Below are positions 1 to 13,407 of a DNA stretch of 64,000 bases, in pieces (positions within the stretch are counted from its first letter, which is position 1; each line of letters opens with the position of its first letter). The notes below the pieces were generated by a model. That model was given only the letters and a program-made list of their open reading frames with translations. It did not search any database and had not been told where the DNA came from. The position numbers and the translations under genes were made by a program. Location of the stretch: positions 6,634,001-6,698,000 of the forward strand of contig OY987267.1 in the NCBI GenBank assembly GCA_963920665.1. The letters are read 5' to 3'. Source of the stretch: Straminergon stramineum (Eukaryota > Streptophyta > Bryopsida > Hypnales > Calliergonaceae).

Positions 1-1637
1 ATTTTATTATGTCAAAAAACTTGATTTTGCTATGTCAAAAAAATAAAAATTAGAACTTGATTTTATTGTTTCTGTTATGAATACTGGCGTGAGTACTTAA
101 TTCAATGGTGTATGATGCTGTGTACTGTACAATGTACAGATGGAGACATGATGCACATTCACGGTGAGGATTCATTTGTTGTCAATATGATATGTTTCAC
201 CTGGACGGTACAAAAATATTTGAGCCTTTAAATATTACTCACTCAACTGTATAATCAGGGTAATAAGTGCCTTCATAAATACAAATGTCACAGCCACAAA
301 CTCGGTTCTACTATCAATAATTTGCAGTATGCTTGAGACAGAATTCATTCACTTTTCTATACTAATTTGTGTCCAGGTCGTGGCAGGGCCTTAGGGGTGC
401 AAAACAGCCCACGCTTGTGAATCTTGTGAATGTGTAAGTAATCATTTGGAAATCAAGGATTGATGAAAGAACTCTGCTACCTAAGATCCAAAAACTGTGC
501 ACATGGGTGGTGCGTGGATGATGTGGAAGAACGACATGCTTCTGCAACCTCAGGAATCACTCAAATGGTGTACTCCATCGGATGGCCACGTACTACCTTC
601 CGATCAGTCTGACCTGCTAGCTCGCAAGAGTTCTTACAATTTGAACAAAAGCGACACATCTGCACATCGACAAGGAAATCTGCACACTTAAGGTACGTCG
701 CTTTGCTATCAAAAGTGGCAGGCAACTGCGTGCAAGGTATACGACCTGCTCGACATTCATTTTCGGTTGGAATGAATACCCTGAGACAGTTGCGTATCAG
801 CTTTGAATCGAAGCTGGATGCTGAAGTGAAGCTATCAATCCCGAGCTTGGCAGTACCCGTAGTTCCCCACAATTCAATTATTAGAGGATCGACTGTAACC
901 AGCTCACACCTGATCTCTCAAACCTGTTCTCACGGGAGTGCACATTTGTCCTGAATTTTGTCCTCACTTGCTGAGGGGTCTGCGACTCTCTTGGAATGCA
1001 CACTAGTAATTAAAAGCTTACACCAGGAATACTTCTTTGGGTCTCAGGTGAAGAATAATAAAAGATTATGCGTCACAAAGATTACTTCATACTCCTGTAT
1101 TATGCATGTGTCCGTAGGTGATACGATCAATTGAAAAGTGAAATGTCACAAATTGGGAGCGTATACAAGTTTTTGAAACAATTTAGAAAATGAGCCAAAC
1201 CTAATGAACACTAGAAAATCTTGGAGAGCCACGAGGCTCAAGGAGGTTAAGACCTAATTCATACTAAGTTATGCACTTGAATCAACAACATCCAAGAACA
1301 ATAATCACAATGCTCTCATTGAATGCAGCATTGGAGCATTACACCTTTCCCTCTCAAGCAAAACATACAGACGCAACACATCTGCACATCTTATGAATTG
1401 TCAACGTAGCGAGTATTAATATACGGAATGTGCTGTAGTGATGGAAGCCACATTTACGCCCTGTAGTAGTCTTTAGTCCAATTCATACAAGTGTTTGCAG
1501 TTTGACGTGAACTTCTAATTAACATGAACGCAGACATGTTTACACACATTATTTAACACACAGTAATAGTCCAACACAAACTCTTGTAGATTGATATGGA
1601 CTTCTAAGCTAACGTGATTGCAGCCATGTTTGCTTCA
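1..1637. other. No recognisable gene
   Basis: Short overlapping frames on both strands at 362-954 sit in a somewhat GC-richer patch but match nothing I know. The rest is AT-rich. Confidence 0.4.
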
Positions 1638-2086
1638 CATAATGTCAATGCAGGAGAGTTTCTGTGCCGTGGCATGTTTGGATTGGTTGAAGAGAGGCAA
1701 ATTAAGATTGATAATGCTCACTGCTTGCCTTGTGCAAGTTTTCAACAAGGTGGGTATGAAATAAAAATTTCATCGGTCTAGCAGTGAGAGAAATCTAAGA
1801 GAAATCTCTACTACTACCAACCAGTATTAACTTCGTGAGTGCGGATCCGCCTAACATAATCTAAATGAAGGAGACTTTCGCCGTTGTGGCATGTTTTGAT
1901 TGGTTAAGCAATCAAAGAAGTCAAGCGTATCAACTCTCCTACATTGATATTATGTCCAGTGATTGCAAAGTAGGCCAAGTCATAAAAAATAATCATCAAT
2001 CAGTACCAACCTCAACCTCGCTGCCTGCGGCTCCATAGGTCCTAACTGGTGATTATTTTTGATAACTTGGCCTGCTTTGCAATTAC
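1638..2086. repeat. Cluster of inverted and direct repeats
   Basis: CATAATGTCAATGCAGGAG at 1638 pairs with its reverse complement at 1932-1954. A direct repeat (GTGGCATGTTT.GATTGGTT) occurs near 1670 and 1885. A further hairpin pairs 1961-2008 with 2038-2086 (GCAAAG..GGCCAAGT and AATAATCA.CA blocks). Looks like overlapping MITE remnants. Confidence 0.55.
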
Positions 2087-5000
2087 CTAGTCCATTTTGA
2101 GCTAGTTGGCAACCGTAATTACATTTGAGGTGCCAGGGCAGAAGCAATGCTATCACTTACAGTCTCCCACAAAAGAGGTCGTTGCTGCATTTTTAACAGT
2201 CAGTAGACATTCAGCACAGTAATGACAATCAGTGGTTATAAGTTTTAACAGTGGTTGAGGGCAACCTTGCTGTCCACATGATCGAAGGCTTTGGGTGGTC
2301 CAGTGCTGCTTAGCAAGTTACGTCGGGCACTTGATGGTAGAGGACACAACTGTGTTGACAAAGGACTAAGGTTCGTTGATTTCACCAACTGTCTAATTTA
2401 CTTCCAGACCTTTTTTCCGTTGATTTCTTCACATATTCTAAATTTTAAAATTTTCGTACTCGTGCTTGCACAAGAGCACAACTCATGTTTATTGTGTACT
2501 TTGATCAGCTGAGTAGATGAAGTTCACAACTGTAGCATTTACTTGCGCCGTGGCTTGAATGTGTGTAGCCACATCGCCACCTCCATTGTTTCCGAGGTGA
2601 CATTGTTTGTGACATTGTGACTTTGTGGTACTGTTAAACTGTACCATTTGATTTGCCATGTGCTCACCAAATATTGATGAGCAGACTTCAGTCTCTCTCT
2701 TCTTGCCTTTTCTGTTCCTCCAAATGTCATTTATCATTTCAGTTTGTTACAGAATTTCAGTAACATGTCAATTGGTCATAGATACCTTAAGTTAGACTTT
2801 TTGTTTTGTTTATTTGTTGTAGTGAGATCTCCAGAACCGTGTGTCCCTTAGTTGCATTCTTTGTACCATCAGAAAGCCCTCAATGAGGAGGGGGTGCAAA
2901 GACTTTGTTTCGTGACGATGGAACTTAGAACCTATATTGTGAAAGTTATTGAATTTTGAAGTTTTTATGAATTAAAAAATCAGAAAATTACTTATATTTT
3001 TATTTTTATTGTGGCAACAACACAAGCCCGGTGAGATTACTCTTGAGTTTTTAGAAAAATATGTGAGTTAAAAGATAGGGTCCATTTAATTCAAAGGGAA
3101 TTTTTTTATATAATATATAGGGCTACTATAAGGTCCATGAAATTCCTCATACTCTAATATATAAAAATGAGGCTACATAAAAACATCATGTTAGCCTAAA
3201 CATGTAGGAGTTGTGCAAATTTTTCATAGTACCCTGAGTATAGATAAGGACAAATAATTTCATATTGATGATAAAATGGACATAGTCAAGAAAATTTACA
3301 ATGAAGGGTGTTTGACTAAAATTGTGCCATAGTAATAATAGTGTATGTATCACAAAAATTAAGTGTAAATGTAAGAAATTGATCACAAAGGGCAAAAATT
3401 GTCACATTGTATGAACATGAAGGTTTGCCGTAGTGGATTCAATGACCTAAAAATTGTACAATATGAAGATGTAGTTTATAGTCCATTTGACTTCAATCTT
3501 TGAAGTTGTATGCATTAAACACACTCATATTGAATGGAATGTTCATAGGCTCCTTTCAATGGGGATTTTTGAAGTATTCAATGGTATATTTGTTAATTAA
3601 AAATAGCCACTTGGTCAATGGCACTTGAATTGAATTGATTGTTGCTGGTTTCATCGTGTACATCCTATACATGCATATAGTAGATGGAAGGAAAAAATTT
3701 GCAAAAAAAGGGAGCGTAGGAAAAAATTTGGACACATAAATTTTGTGTATAAGATAGCCCTATTTTAAAAACTAAATGAAGGCATTTACAAATAAACATA
3801 GGGTATTAAAAATACACCCTTGTATCTTTTTAAGTAAAAATATGGTCATCTTAAATGCAATAATGAAGGTAAATAGCCCCACATCTAATACCCTCTTAAC
3901 TCAGGTGTATACCTTACATTACAAGGAGTGATCTCCCCTAGAACATAGGACACACTAGTTACACATTAAACTATGACTTCAACGATTTTTTCCAAAAAAT
4001 ATTTATATAGATAGAACATCTTATCAATTATTTTGAGAAAAATTTGGAAATTTGGAATTTTTTTAATAGTTTCAATAAACCCTTTGCTAAATGACCAATG
4101 CACCATGTCACTATCCACTGAAAAGAGTTTGTGACACTCCCCCCTCTACAAAAATTCCCCCCACCACCTCCCCCAAATTAGGAGCCATCCGATTCATTTC
4201 AAAAAAATTCCATCCCCTACAAGAAAAATCAATAGCCATCAGACGTACATACGAAATACGATATGAATACGATAGCGCAATATATAGATATGGATGACGA
4301 GATACAGATACAACAGTATGAGATTATCCCATACTGATTGTTTGCAATCCCACCCTCCCAAAATTACAAAAAGGGGAGGTGGGGATCAATCTAAACTTAA
4401 ACTTAAATATAAAATCTTTTACAAAATTGCACCCTTCCCAAACTATATGAGGGGTTGAGGTTAAAATTAAATTTTCATTAATTTTTTTTGTCATGGTGCA
4501 TAGTTTTACACTATGCACCATGAAATGGTTGTAACAGCCAATAACTACTACCTTGATGTACATACTCCAAGCTTATTAAAAAAATTAGGAAAAAAGGTTG
4601 TGAATGAAATTTTTAGCTCTAAAAGTTTCTAATATACAAATATGTGAAATGAAATCATCAAATATAATCAAAAGAAATTTAGATAATTTTTTATATTGAT
4701 TTAAAAAAATAATTCGTTATATCTCCAAGTTAAATTTCTTTTTTGATGATTTTGGTTTTCGAATGCAGTTTAGAGTTCAAATCCTTAATAGGTGGGATTT
4801 ACGCTGAAAATTCAAATATAGAATTAAAAAATGGAATTTCTTAAACCTCAGTATATTCAATTTGTTGTTCATTCAAAGTATTATGAAATAAGAGGTTTCA
4901 AAATTCTATATCTTCAAACTAATTTTTTTGATACAATAAAACTTTAATTTTATTTATATTTATACATAAGACTAAAACTGGGTCCTTTCAATTTTGTAAT

Positions 5001-5106
5001 AATACAATGCTAAATTTTTTCTTAAGTGGTTTGAAAATCAAAATTCTATCAAAATCAACAAGTAAAAATTGAGTGCAAAAGAGTCTACAAAGAACTTGTT
5101 CAGGAA
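2087..5106. other. AT-rich intergenic DNA
   Basis: Apart from the hairpin at 4492 I see no gene or clear element. The small frames are short and lack family signatures. Confidence 0.4.
4492..4522. repeat. Perfect 13-bp hairpin
   Basis: CATGGTGCATAGT, a 5-base loop TTTAC, then ACTATGCACCATG. Isolated in AT-rich DNA; may be the core of an old MITE. Confidence 0.7.
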
Positions 5107-5391
5107 CTACACTAATAATGAAATTTAGTGTTTGCAACACTAATGACAAACTTTGATTTAAATTGGCAAAAATGCCGTTAATGTTGCCAATACTAAATTT
5201 CAATATGAACACTAATTGTCAACTAAATTTCCACTAAAAAAAACTAAATTAGGACTGAGATAATTCTCGCCACATTGAATCAATATCCAACATGAACACT
5301 AATTGTCAACTAAATGAGAGTTAGAGTGAATTATAGGATAGGGTAAATAACATTGTAGATACCACGATACTAAATTTCATTATTGGTGTAG
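5107..5391. mobile_element. Small inverted-repeat element
   Basis: CTACACTAATAATGAAATTT at 5107 and its near-perfect reverse complement ending at 5391 (22 of 23 bases over the full repeat). The interior has two copies of ATGAACACTAATTGTCAAC. MITE-like, family unknown. Confidence 0.5.
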
Positions 5392-6562
5392 CTGGTGGAC
5401 CATAGCTTGCAAACACCCTCATGCCTAATGGGTTGCCTAACAAACAAATCCACAAAGTGACAATCTAAATAAGGGCCACAAAAAAATTTGAAATCTCCAT
5501 CTTCCAAGTCCCAAGTGCTCCACTCAAGAAAAGTTTAACATACAATAGTTGTGCAAGATTTAAACCAAGGACGCTACAAGCCACTTCCCTATTAACTATA
5601 GAAACAAAGAATCCACCTATCAATCTAATAATCATAGTATTTTGGTGACTACCCTACATAGAGGTCAAATTCAAAAATAATTCAATTATTTTTGTGAAAA
5701 ATACCGCATGTCATCTTGTGATAGGTGTGAGGTGACATGGACCCTAGCCCTAAGAATCTAACATGGAAATTTAATTTCGACACCTAAATGCCGAATCAAA
5801 CCTCCAAGTACAATACCTTAGTCATAGGGCGCCACGTCCTTCCATGGTTAACAACTTCCACAATTAAACATGGATCCTAACTTGGGTAAACTTCCACACC
5901 TACATAGGAGTTGCAATGTCTTTGGCAATCAAGACGGGATGCCAAAGTTGTGACTTTCAAGGTCATGGCAACTTGGGGCTATAAAGTAGACCAACCCATT
6001 TCCGTGAGCTTCCTATAACTGCCATCCTATTTTTGGCCCCATCTCTACCATAGAACTCACCCAAATCCATTTATTTTTTTGACAATTTTAGTGCATTAAT
6101 TTCAACTTGGATAACGTGTCACTCCTTGATTGGTGGATACTCAAGTGCTAATAGGTACATGGAATGGTGGTTATAGGTTTAGGATAGGACGTTTATGACT
6201 CTAGTCTAGTGGTGGTTTTGTAATTTCATGGCAAACCACTTTAGAAATTCATAGAAATTACAATTCTAATCGGAAAACTATAATTCTACATGAGTTTGAT
6301 TCGTGAAACATATGTACACCTCTGAAAAATATGTGCCCCTCTTGGAGTTGGTCCTAATATACTTAGATTGCGAATCAAGGTGGTAATAGGTTGGTCTACC
6401 TTAGTCCATTTAGCAGCCACAAGGACATGCCTGGCATTGCATGCTTCTGAAAGAGCCAATTTATTTGCTCTAAAGCAGTGCAACTAGAGAGAATAATGTG
6501 TGAACTTCATACTTGCTTGGAAATTCTTGGCTTTTAGACAACCTCAACACACTTGACAAACA
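5392..6562. other. Intergenic DNA, possibly an old LTR fragment
   Basis: Mixed composition. A GGGGCTATAAAG motif near 5975 followed by GTAGACCAACCCATTTCC resembles a retroelement LTR promoter, but no LTR pair or coding was found. Confidence 0.25.
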
Positions 6563-6566
6563 TTAA

Positions 6567-6808
6567 CCCCTCAAGGCCCAAGGAGCCTATTTTGGGCCTC
6601 TCACCTGTTCAACAAGTCAAAGTTATAACTTCATTTCCCTACATTCTAAGAAGTATATCTAATTGAATTTCAAGTTGTGATGTTCATATCAAACAAGGAA
6701 GTTCAAAAGTACAATTGACATCATGTAATAAGCTTGATGTACTATGCATACTATCAATCAAAGTTGAAACTTTTGAAAAAGTACAGAAACTGGTTGAACC
6801 CTGAGGGG
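6567..6808. mobile_element. Short TTAA-flanked element
   Basis: 242 bp with ends CCCCTCAAGGCCC and CCCTGAGGGG, flanked by TTAA (6563-6566, 6809-6812). Same end type as the 0.93-kb elements in the nested stack, so probably a deletion derivative or sister family. Confidence 0.65.
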
Positions 6809-6812
6809 TTAA

Positions 6813-7650
6813 TGAGAACACTAATTTGCGTTACAAAACAAAACACGTATTCAAAGATCAATTGACAAATTTGATTTGCACCTCGAAAGGATGGTAGAGT
6901 CTCAAACTGGTACTCACACACACCAAGATCATACATGAACTGTAAAGACCCACAAATTCAACAGTCGTGGACACTAAAAGTCTTGCACAAGATTGCCGCT
7001 TCAACATACAAAGAACAAGTACTCGTTCACTGATCAAACATTCAACAAACTCCAAGTGATCATATAAAACGCAAAGAATGCCCCAATTTTCCATTCACTT
7101 GTTCTTTGCTAAACCCAAACAACATCCAAACACAACTAAAACCTTGCAGCTTGATAAAAACTCGGTAAACTTTGTAGATGTTGCATTGCAACAAGCTCCG
7201 ATCTAGTCTTATATTTATATATTGGCGACACAAATGGTACACAAGTCTAAATGCTGCATGAACTGAAAACAGAGGTGGTACATCCGAACCCTCAAATCCA
7301 AACTGCTCCACACAATTGGTGCAGGAAGCAGATCCCTCCTCCTAAAGTTTACACTATCAAACTCAATTCACAGTCGACGTCTTGACGGAGGTTCCAAGGA
7401 CCATCTAAAATTAAGCGCTACACGTTATTACCGGAGCGAAACGATCCTCTTAACCTCGGAGACACAAAAACGTGTTCAGTTCACGTCAAGACTCGACTGC
7501 ACTCGATCAGTTTTCCCCAAAAAAATCCCGAGAGCTCAAATGAATTCATAGCACGGAGTACTCACAAAGTCAGCAGTTCGTCGGCATTTCGGGTTTGAAG
7601 GGTTTAGGGTGCGATGTGTTGGTAAAGAAAGAATTGCAAAACCCTAAACC
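6813..7650. other. 3' flank of the GT47 gene
   Basis: Likely 3' UTR and flank on the minus strand. Telomere-like TTTAGGG/CCCTAAA motifs occur at 7602 and 7642. No separate gene seen. Confidence 0.4.
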
Positions 7651-10600
7651 TTAATCTTGCTTAGGATTCGCCTCGGGTAGCAGATGCTTGACGCGGTACA
7701 GTAGCTGGTCGATGGTGATGTCGAACGCGTCTCGGTATGGCGACACATCGCTCCCAGGAGCGCTGTAAATCAATCCCGGAATGACGTTATTGACAATATT
7801 CTCCCGCATGGCATCCCTCTGGTCCGCTGAAATCTTGGACAAAATCTCCACCACATTTGCGGTCCCAGCGCGAATCTCATCCTCAGAGATGTATACGGAC
7901 CAGGAGGATTCATTCGCAGGCAAGTGCCAGGGGTATTGCACATACGCCGTGCACGGATGGAACAAAACAGGGATGCATCCCGCGATCAGCGAGTCAAAAA
8001 CAGAGCGACGAGTCGGCGAGTCGCCCACGGGTTGCATACAGAAATGCGTCGCCATGAAGGCCTGGGTGACGTACGCGGGGTGGAGGCACTTGTCGCGGAT
8101 GCACTCCACGAAGCGGCAGTCGGTGGAGTTGCGGCATTGCTGCACGAGGGCTGTGCGCACGTTGGTGGGGTCGTTCTTGCGTTCTTTGCCGACGAAGGTA
8201 ACCAGGCTGGTGCGAGATTGGGAGCGGACGTGGCGAAGCCATGTGTCGATATCGGAAGCGGATTGAGGGTGGAAGTAAGTGGGGTGAGGGACGCCGATGT
8301 CGTTTAACGCCCAGGGGTTGCGCTCGATCATCACTTTGGTGGTTTGCTTCATGAAGGGAAACTCCAGGAGACGGCTGCCCCACTGACCATCGGGTTGGCG
8401 ACGGAAGTCCCACGAGATTTTGCCTAACACCTGCCAGGAGCATAAACGCAAATCAGGAAAAGAAAATGAGAACTGGGGTGCAACAAATTGCGCACGCAAG
8501 GTAACATACATTCACCACCTAAACACATTTAACCTCTCCTCACAGCATTCAGTTTGCAAACACGTTTGCACGAGACATCAAGCTCCTAACCTGGATTCCA
8601 AGTACCTAAGCAAACAGTGCACTAAAGGTTACATCCATTGGCCACCTGAACACATTCAACCTATCATAACAGAAACCAGCTTGCAAACAGGAATTCAAGG
8701 TACAGTAAGTGTTCCTAAGCAGGATTGCAGTGCCAATTTGGCTATATGAAACAAACATTTTAAGGTCGCCTGTTGTAGGTTGTATCGGTATCCTTAGTGG
8801 TCAGAATGCACTCTTTTCGGATGCCTTTAGAACATGCGCTAAACTTTGTTTGAGGGCAAGAAAAAATAAATGCACTGAGGGCGATAAATTTGCGCAGCAA
8901 TGTGTTGAACAAGAAAATTTAAATTATGGAAGGTACATGATCAATTTTCACAGCAGGGTTCGAATTAGAAGAACAAGTGGTGAGTCCTATTTCCAAGGTT
9001 TCGCTTGTGAACGCCAGTTGTGTGATCTGTGTGCTTACCAGGACGTGATCCCGTCCTCGATTCTTCTGCCAGGACGCTTGCTGCTCCAGCCACCGAGAAA
9101 GTCGCAACGCAAGCTCATCCCGCCTGGCGTTCGTGGCGTTCGGTTGAAAATGCCATCGAATCACGTCCAGACCAGCGTAGTACGGAATGTAGAACAACGA
9201 CGCTTTGTTCGGATCGTCCGTGCGGCACTTGTACTTGAGAATCCTCGCGTGCGACACGAGCTCCAACGCGTATTGATGAGTGTTGAACCACTTATCTCCA
9301 GGAACGAAGATTTGCGTCCCATTCTCGACTGCATTTACGGGTACCCCTCGCCCTGACTCCACAAAGAAATTACACATGCTGAACCAAGGGAACAAGGTGT
9401 CGCAGCGCGCAGCAAGGTCGGCGTTAAACTCGGACGGCAAGTCGTAGACGTAAATTTGCCTGCCTTCACAGCCCTCACCATCGCCGTTGTTGAGATTCTC
9501 CTTGCGGGTGTAATAAGGCAACTGCACTGCCCGCACTTGCTCCCATTTCCTCCAAATCGCGGCGTTCACGATGTCGTTGCGGTCGCCTGAGATCACCGAG
9601 TAATCCACCGGGGGCCCACTGCCCGTGCTATTGGGACTTTCAGGCCCCGTGGGCACGGCATCTGACTTCGTTTCTACAATTGTACTGCTGTTGCTGCTCT
9701 CGGATGCTTCCTCTGTTTTCGTTTCCACGAATGTGATGTTGCTGTTGCTGCTCTCGGAAGCTTCCTCTGTATTCGTTTCCACAAATGTGATGTTGCTGCT
9801 GCTTTGGAGAGCTTCCTCTGCCTTAACTGGCACTGTGGAAACTGCCGGCACCTCTTCAGATTGTGGAGGGGACTCTTGTCGTTCGAATTGCGTAGGACTC
9901 TGTTCCACTGTTTCGACTCTGCCAGTTGATGGCACAGTGATTTCTTCAATGGCGATTTCTTCTTCCTGTAATTCAGTTGACTCTCCGCGCGCCTCTTCTT
10001 TCGTGATGTCAGCGCTGAGAGCCTCTTCGTGTGTTTTCTGGGTCGGTATCTGGCCCATTAGGTCGTCATACTGCGCGCGTATAATTTCGTCTTGCGAGTT
10101 GGAGAGCGACTCATTTTCGATGCGGTCATTGTAATTATTGAGTCCCTGCAATTAAGGCATTATGTCAGACGGCGTAAGTTCAGGTAGAGACCGGGACCCA
10201 CCCGACACCAGAGATCTCAAAGGCGGGAACACTTTAGAATCCAAAATTGTGATCTGCAGATTCCGTTCACAGATTCTTACTATTCTGGAGTATCGATTGG
10301 AAGCGACCAATGATCCGCATTGCACTAACTACTTGCAAAGCAACATTTTTTGCAACGATTCGACAGGAATGCACCAGTAACCGCACCTCCCCCAAATACA
10401 AAGAACGAGAAGTGCAGGCTACTGGTGTAATCCATAAAAAGTGGCATGATTCTCACAGATCGGGATAAACATTGCTGATATTTCAAAACCAACTGTGACG
10501 ACCAAGCCCTCCAGATTGTCACAAGAAAGCCCTCAGACCAGGTCAACACATTGCAGTACGTCTCGGCTGACAATCAAAAGTCTACAACGACTCAACGAAA

Positions 10601-10924
10601 ATTGCTCACACAAGTGGAACTGACGGTCCTTGGGGAAGTGAACCGGCGAAACAAAGGACACAACTGGTACGACCTAATGCTCAAAGATTGGCAAAGAGAC
10701 GGCACCTCGTACTGGACCATCGTGTACTGAGAGCTCATAGCTTCATGCTCGTCGGCCACCACATCGTGAACAGGTCCACTGGAAGCGCCGTCGAACGGCG
10801 CTAGGGTTGGGGAGTTCCATACAAACAGCACCATCAGCAGGCACAGTGGCAGCGCAACCTTGGCTTTGTGCTTCGCAACAGCGCTCTTGCTGCCAAACCC
10901 GCGAGCAGCGTACTTCTCCCCCAT
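7651..10924 (-). CDS. MUR3-like xyloglucan galactosyltransferase (GT47, exostosin family), three exons
   Basis: Predicted type II Golgi membrane glycosyltransferase that would add galactosyl residues to xyloglucan side chains or a related wall polysaccharide. Exons (minus): 10924-10706, 10145-9039, 8430-7651, all phase 0, giving 701 residues. The ATG at 10924 is the first Met of exon 1. A hydrophobic signal anchor lies near residues 21-38 after a basic segment. An acidic Ser/Glu/Thr-rich stem runs to about residue 260. The GT47 domain then shows IYVYDLPSEFN (residue 304), FYIPYYAGLD (391), GRDH (437), joined across intron 2 to GKISWDF, and the hallmark GDSPTRRSVFDS..AGCIPVLFHP (578-601). Intron 2 has a strong GTAAG donor. 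The intron 1 donor (GAG/GTGCCG) is weak, so that junction is the least certain. MUR3 itself is about 620 residues; the extra length is the stem. The exact acceptor sugar cannot be told from sequence. Confidence 0.88.
9660..9794 (-). repeat. 18-residue tandem repeat in the stem of the GT47 protein
   Basis: Two near-identical 18-residue units (NITFVETNTEEASESSNS, then the same with K for the second N) followed by a partial third (STIVETKSD). The DNA period is 54 bp and the frame is kept. They sit in the disordered stem between the membrane anchor and the catalytic domain, each with an N-I-T sequon. Confidence 0.8.
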
Positions 10925-12116
10925 TTCCAACAACTCCAGCCTCTAGTTCCAACACTTGCGCGCATGAGAAACAGAATTTCACATTAATGCAAGTGGGTAA
11001 CAACGATCGCCATCACTTGCCGCCGATTCCAGGACCATCGCCAGATCCCGCTCCTCTTTCAGAAGCCGTCACCTTTCTCCAATACCGTCACCTTCCTACT
11101 TTCGGTCACCTAAGGTCCCTCACTTGTCAAGAACGATCCCAGTGTGCCAGAGTGTTTCACGAGATTGTTTCAATCTCAATGTTTTCCCCAATGTTGACTG
11201 CAACAAACAACGGTGACTCACGTATGTCTGCAATGGGCATCCTTTCGTTTGTCTTCACAGCGTCCTTGACAAGCACACTGGCATTACTACTACTGGAGCC
11301 CCAACGCGGGATCTCACCGACCACCTGAACCCCCGATCTCAAATTCCTCTACCGCTCAACAATGTCTCTGCAGCGAGATTGTGACTCCACTTCAGTAGAA
11401 GCCTGACTACATCTACCATACCGTAATAGAACACAATCGGTACTTTCGTACCCTAGACCAATCGCTGTCCCCTCGTAATCACACAAAACAAAATCGCCCC
11501 TTGCAATACCAGAAGATTTTTTCGAGGTAGTCAGAACTACCGGTGTTGGTACACTCCCACCCCCAGTGCTCTTACTAGACCTCAGTACCTCATCGTTTCA
11601 TTTGTTTCATAAAAAATAAAAAATAAACAAATAAACTTGACATCACGACATACGCCCAACTCTATTCCCAAGGAAAACGGTTTCCTCGCAATCGAGTAAG
11701 TCAACAACGACACGATCTACCTGGCTCAGTAGAAAGGGAATCAAGCCCAGTGCTGAGCTCACGCGTGCAAACCCAGACACACCTGCCTGCCACTCCAGCT
11801 CCAAGTACAAAAGGCTTCCCACAGACCCACACCACCTCAAAGTCCAAGCGCTGGTGGAAGAAGCTCCAGAGCAGTCAGGTACATTAGGTACATCCAGACA
11901 GAGAGCCAACAGAGCCCACTTAATAAGTTTATAGTTGCGGCTCAACAAGCAGGCTACAGGTGAGCAACAGCATGGGAAAAAAGCCTGAAGTTGAGCTTCT
12001 GCCACCAGCCGCCGGACGCAGGAGCGCTACAGGGCTACTACCACAAAACTCTATGGTAACTCTATATTGTCCTACCTCCCTTCAATGTCATTGAACTACC
12101 TCCCTTTTATCAGGAT
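10925..12116. other. Upstream region of the GT47 gene
   Basis: Moderate GC. Open frames at 10807-11328 (+) and 11643-12005 (-) lack ATG-led, family-like sequence; the second starts with GTG. Probably 5' UTR, promoter and intergenic DNA. Confidence 0.35.
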
Positions 12117-12527
12117 GATCACCCATATCCGATCACTTAAACAATTCAGCCTATCTGCTGCGGCATGGGAAAAGCTCACGGAAATATTTCCCCGCGTAGA
12201 GAAATAAATTTCAGAGAAGGATTTCATAATTTCCTAACTTTTTTTTCCTTAAAAGAAAAATTATCATGAATTTTTCTCGTGAAGATTCTATTTGTCCCAT
12301 TCTTGATATGGAGGTAAACCTATTTCCAACCATAGGATGGTTCCCAAATCGAAATAATGCTTTCAATGTATACGTTGTGATCATTGTAAGCTTTCAATGT
12401 ACACCACCTACACATTTTTGTTGTCCCCGGGGTCCTGCGGTGCATGAGCTGTCACCTACACTTCATCTGATCAGTAACGGAGAAGCCTGAACTACGAGAA
12501 TGGGAAGCTGATCGGATATGGGTGATC
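12117..12527. mobile_element. Small element bounded by a perfect 19-bp inverted repeat
   Basis: GATCACCCATATCCGATCA at 12117-12135 and its exact reverse complement at 12509-12527. The 411-bp interval has no convincing gene. No target duplication was evident, so the superfamily is unknown. Confidence 0.55.
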
Positions 12528-12804
12528 TCCTTTTTAGTCGTCAATCTGTCCAGATTCAAGAATTCAAACCTGCAGGGGATCCTGATTCTCGAGGGACTAT
12601 ACTGGTGTTGCAGCAGCCCCGGAAATCGCTGGCTATGGCTGATGATTCGGGAGATTCGCGGTTCGTTTACTAATTTGCTGGGACGTGAACTCGGAGGTGA
12701 GCTTAATTGACGCCACAGCGGTTGCGGGAAGGGAACCACAGTCCGGCTCTTTCGCCCAGAGGGCCGTTAACTTCAGTTCAGTTCAGCGGCGAGGAAGCAG
12801 CCAA

Positions 12805-13020
12805 GGAGCAACGGACGACGGAAGAAACTCTCGTCGGACCCACTCACGGTTGCGAGAACTGAAGGCCGAGAGCCAAGGGGGGGCGGACGGAAAAGAACTC
12901 TCGTTGGAGACCCACGTTGTGGAAGGGGGGCCGACGGAAAAGAACTCTCGTTGGACCCACGTTGCGGAAGAAGGGCCGACGGAATTTAACTCTCGTCGGA
13001 CCCGCGACGCGGGAAGGGAA
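12805..13020 (+). repeat. GC-rich tandem repeat, about 45-bp unit
   Basis: Four or so degenerate units built on CCGACGGAAAAGAACTCTCG followed by TTGGACCCACGTTGCGG. Much richer in GC than its surroundings. The plus-strand frame is open through it but matches no protein I know. Confidence 0.7.
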
Positions 13021-13407
13021 TTTTTTGGACTAACTTATTTTAGTGAGCCGTTTCTTCGTTGCCGTGCCTTGGGAGTTGGGAAGTGGTCAGAGTTCTCTTT
13101 TGCGCTTGTTTCGGAGGATTTCGGGGGTTGGTGCGGAGTTGTGGCGAACGGCGAAGGGCCTCTTTGCTGCTTGCATGGGCCACAGTTCCAGGTTGGTTTC
13201 ATGGCTATGAATTTTGACTTCCAACAAGGTACTGTAGAAGCACCCAAATGTAACACGAGTTGTTTATGGACACCTAAAAAAGCAACCTAAATCCAAGCGC
13301 TTGTGGATCCAAAGTAGACAAGTGGGGTTTCAAGAAGTTGTCATTCTTCCAAGAAGTAACCAATCACCCGCACTTGATCCAAGTTTAGAGTGTGTTGCTT
13401 TTGGGTG

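Noticed and set aside
7781..8443. Several long frames antisense or out of frame to the GT47 gene
   Set aside because: They are shadows of the GC-rich coding exon.
11643..12005. 120-codon minus-strand frame with hydrophobic stretches
   Set aside because: Starts with GTG, no ATG, no family match, and no splice context linking it to the GT47 gene.
12685..13290. 201-codon frame through the GC-rich tandem repeat
   Set aside because: The frame is open because of repeat composition; the flanking residues match no protein and there is no plausible start.
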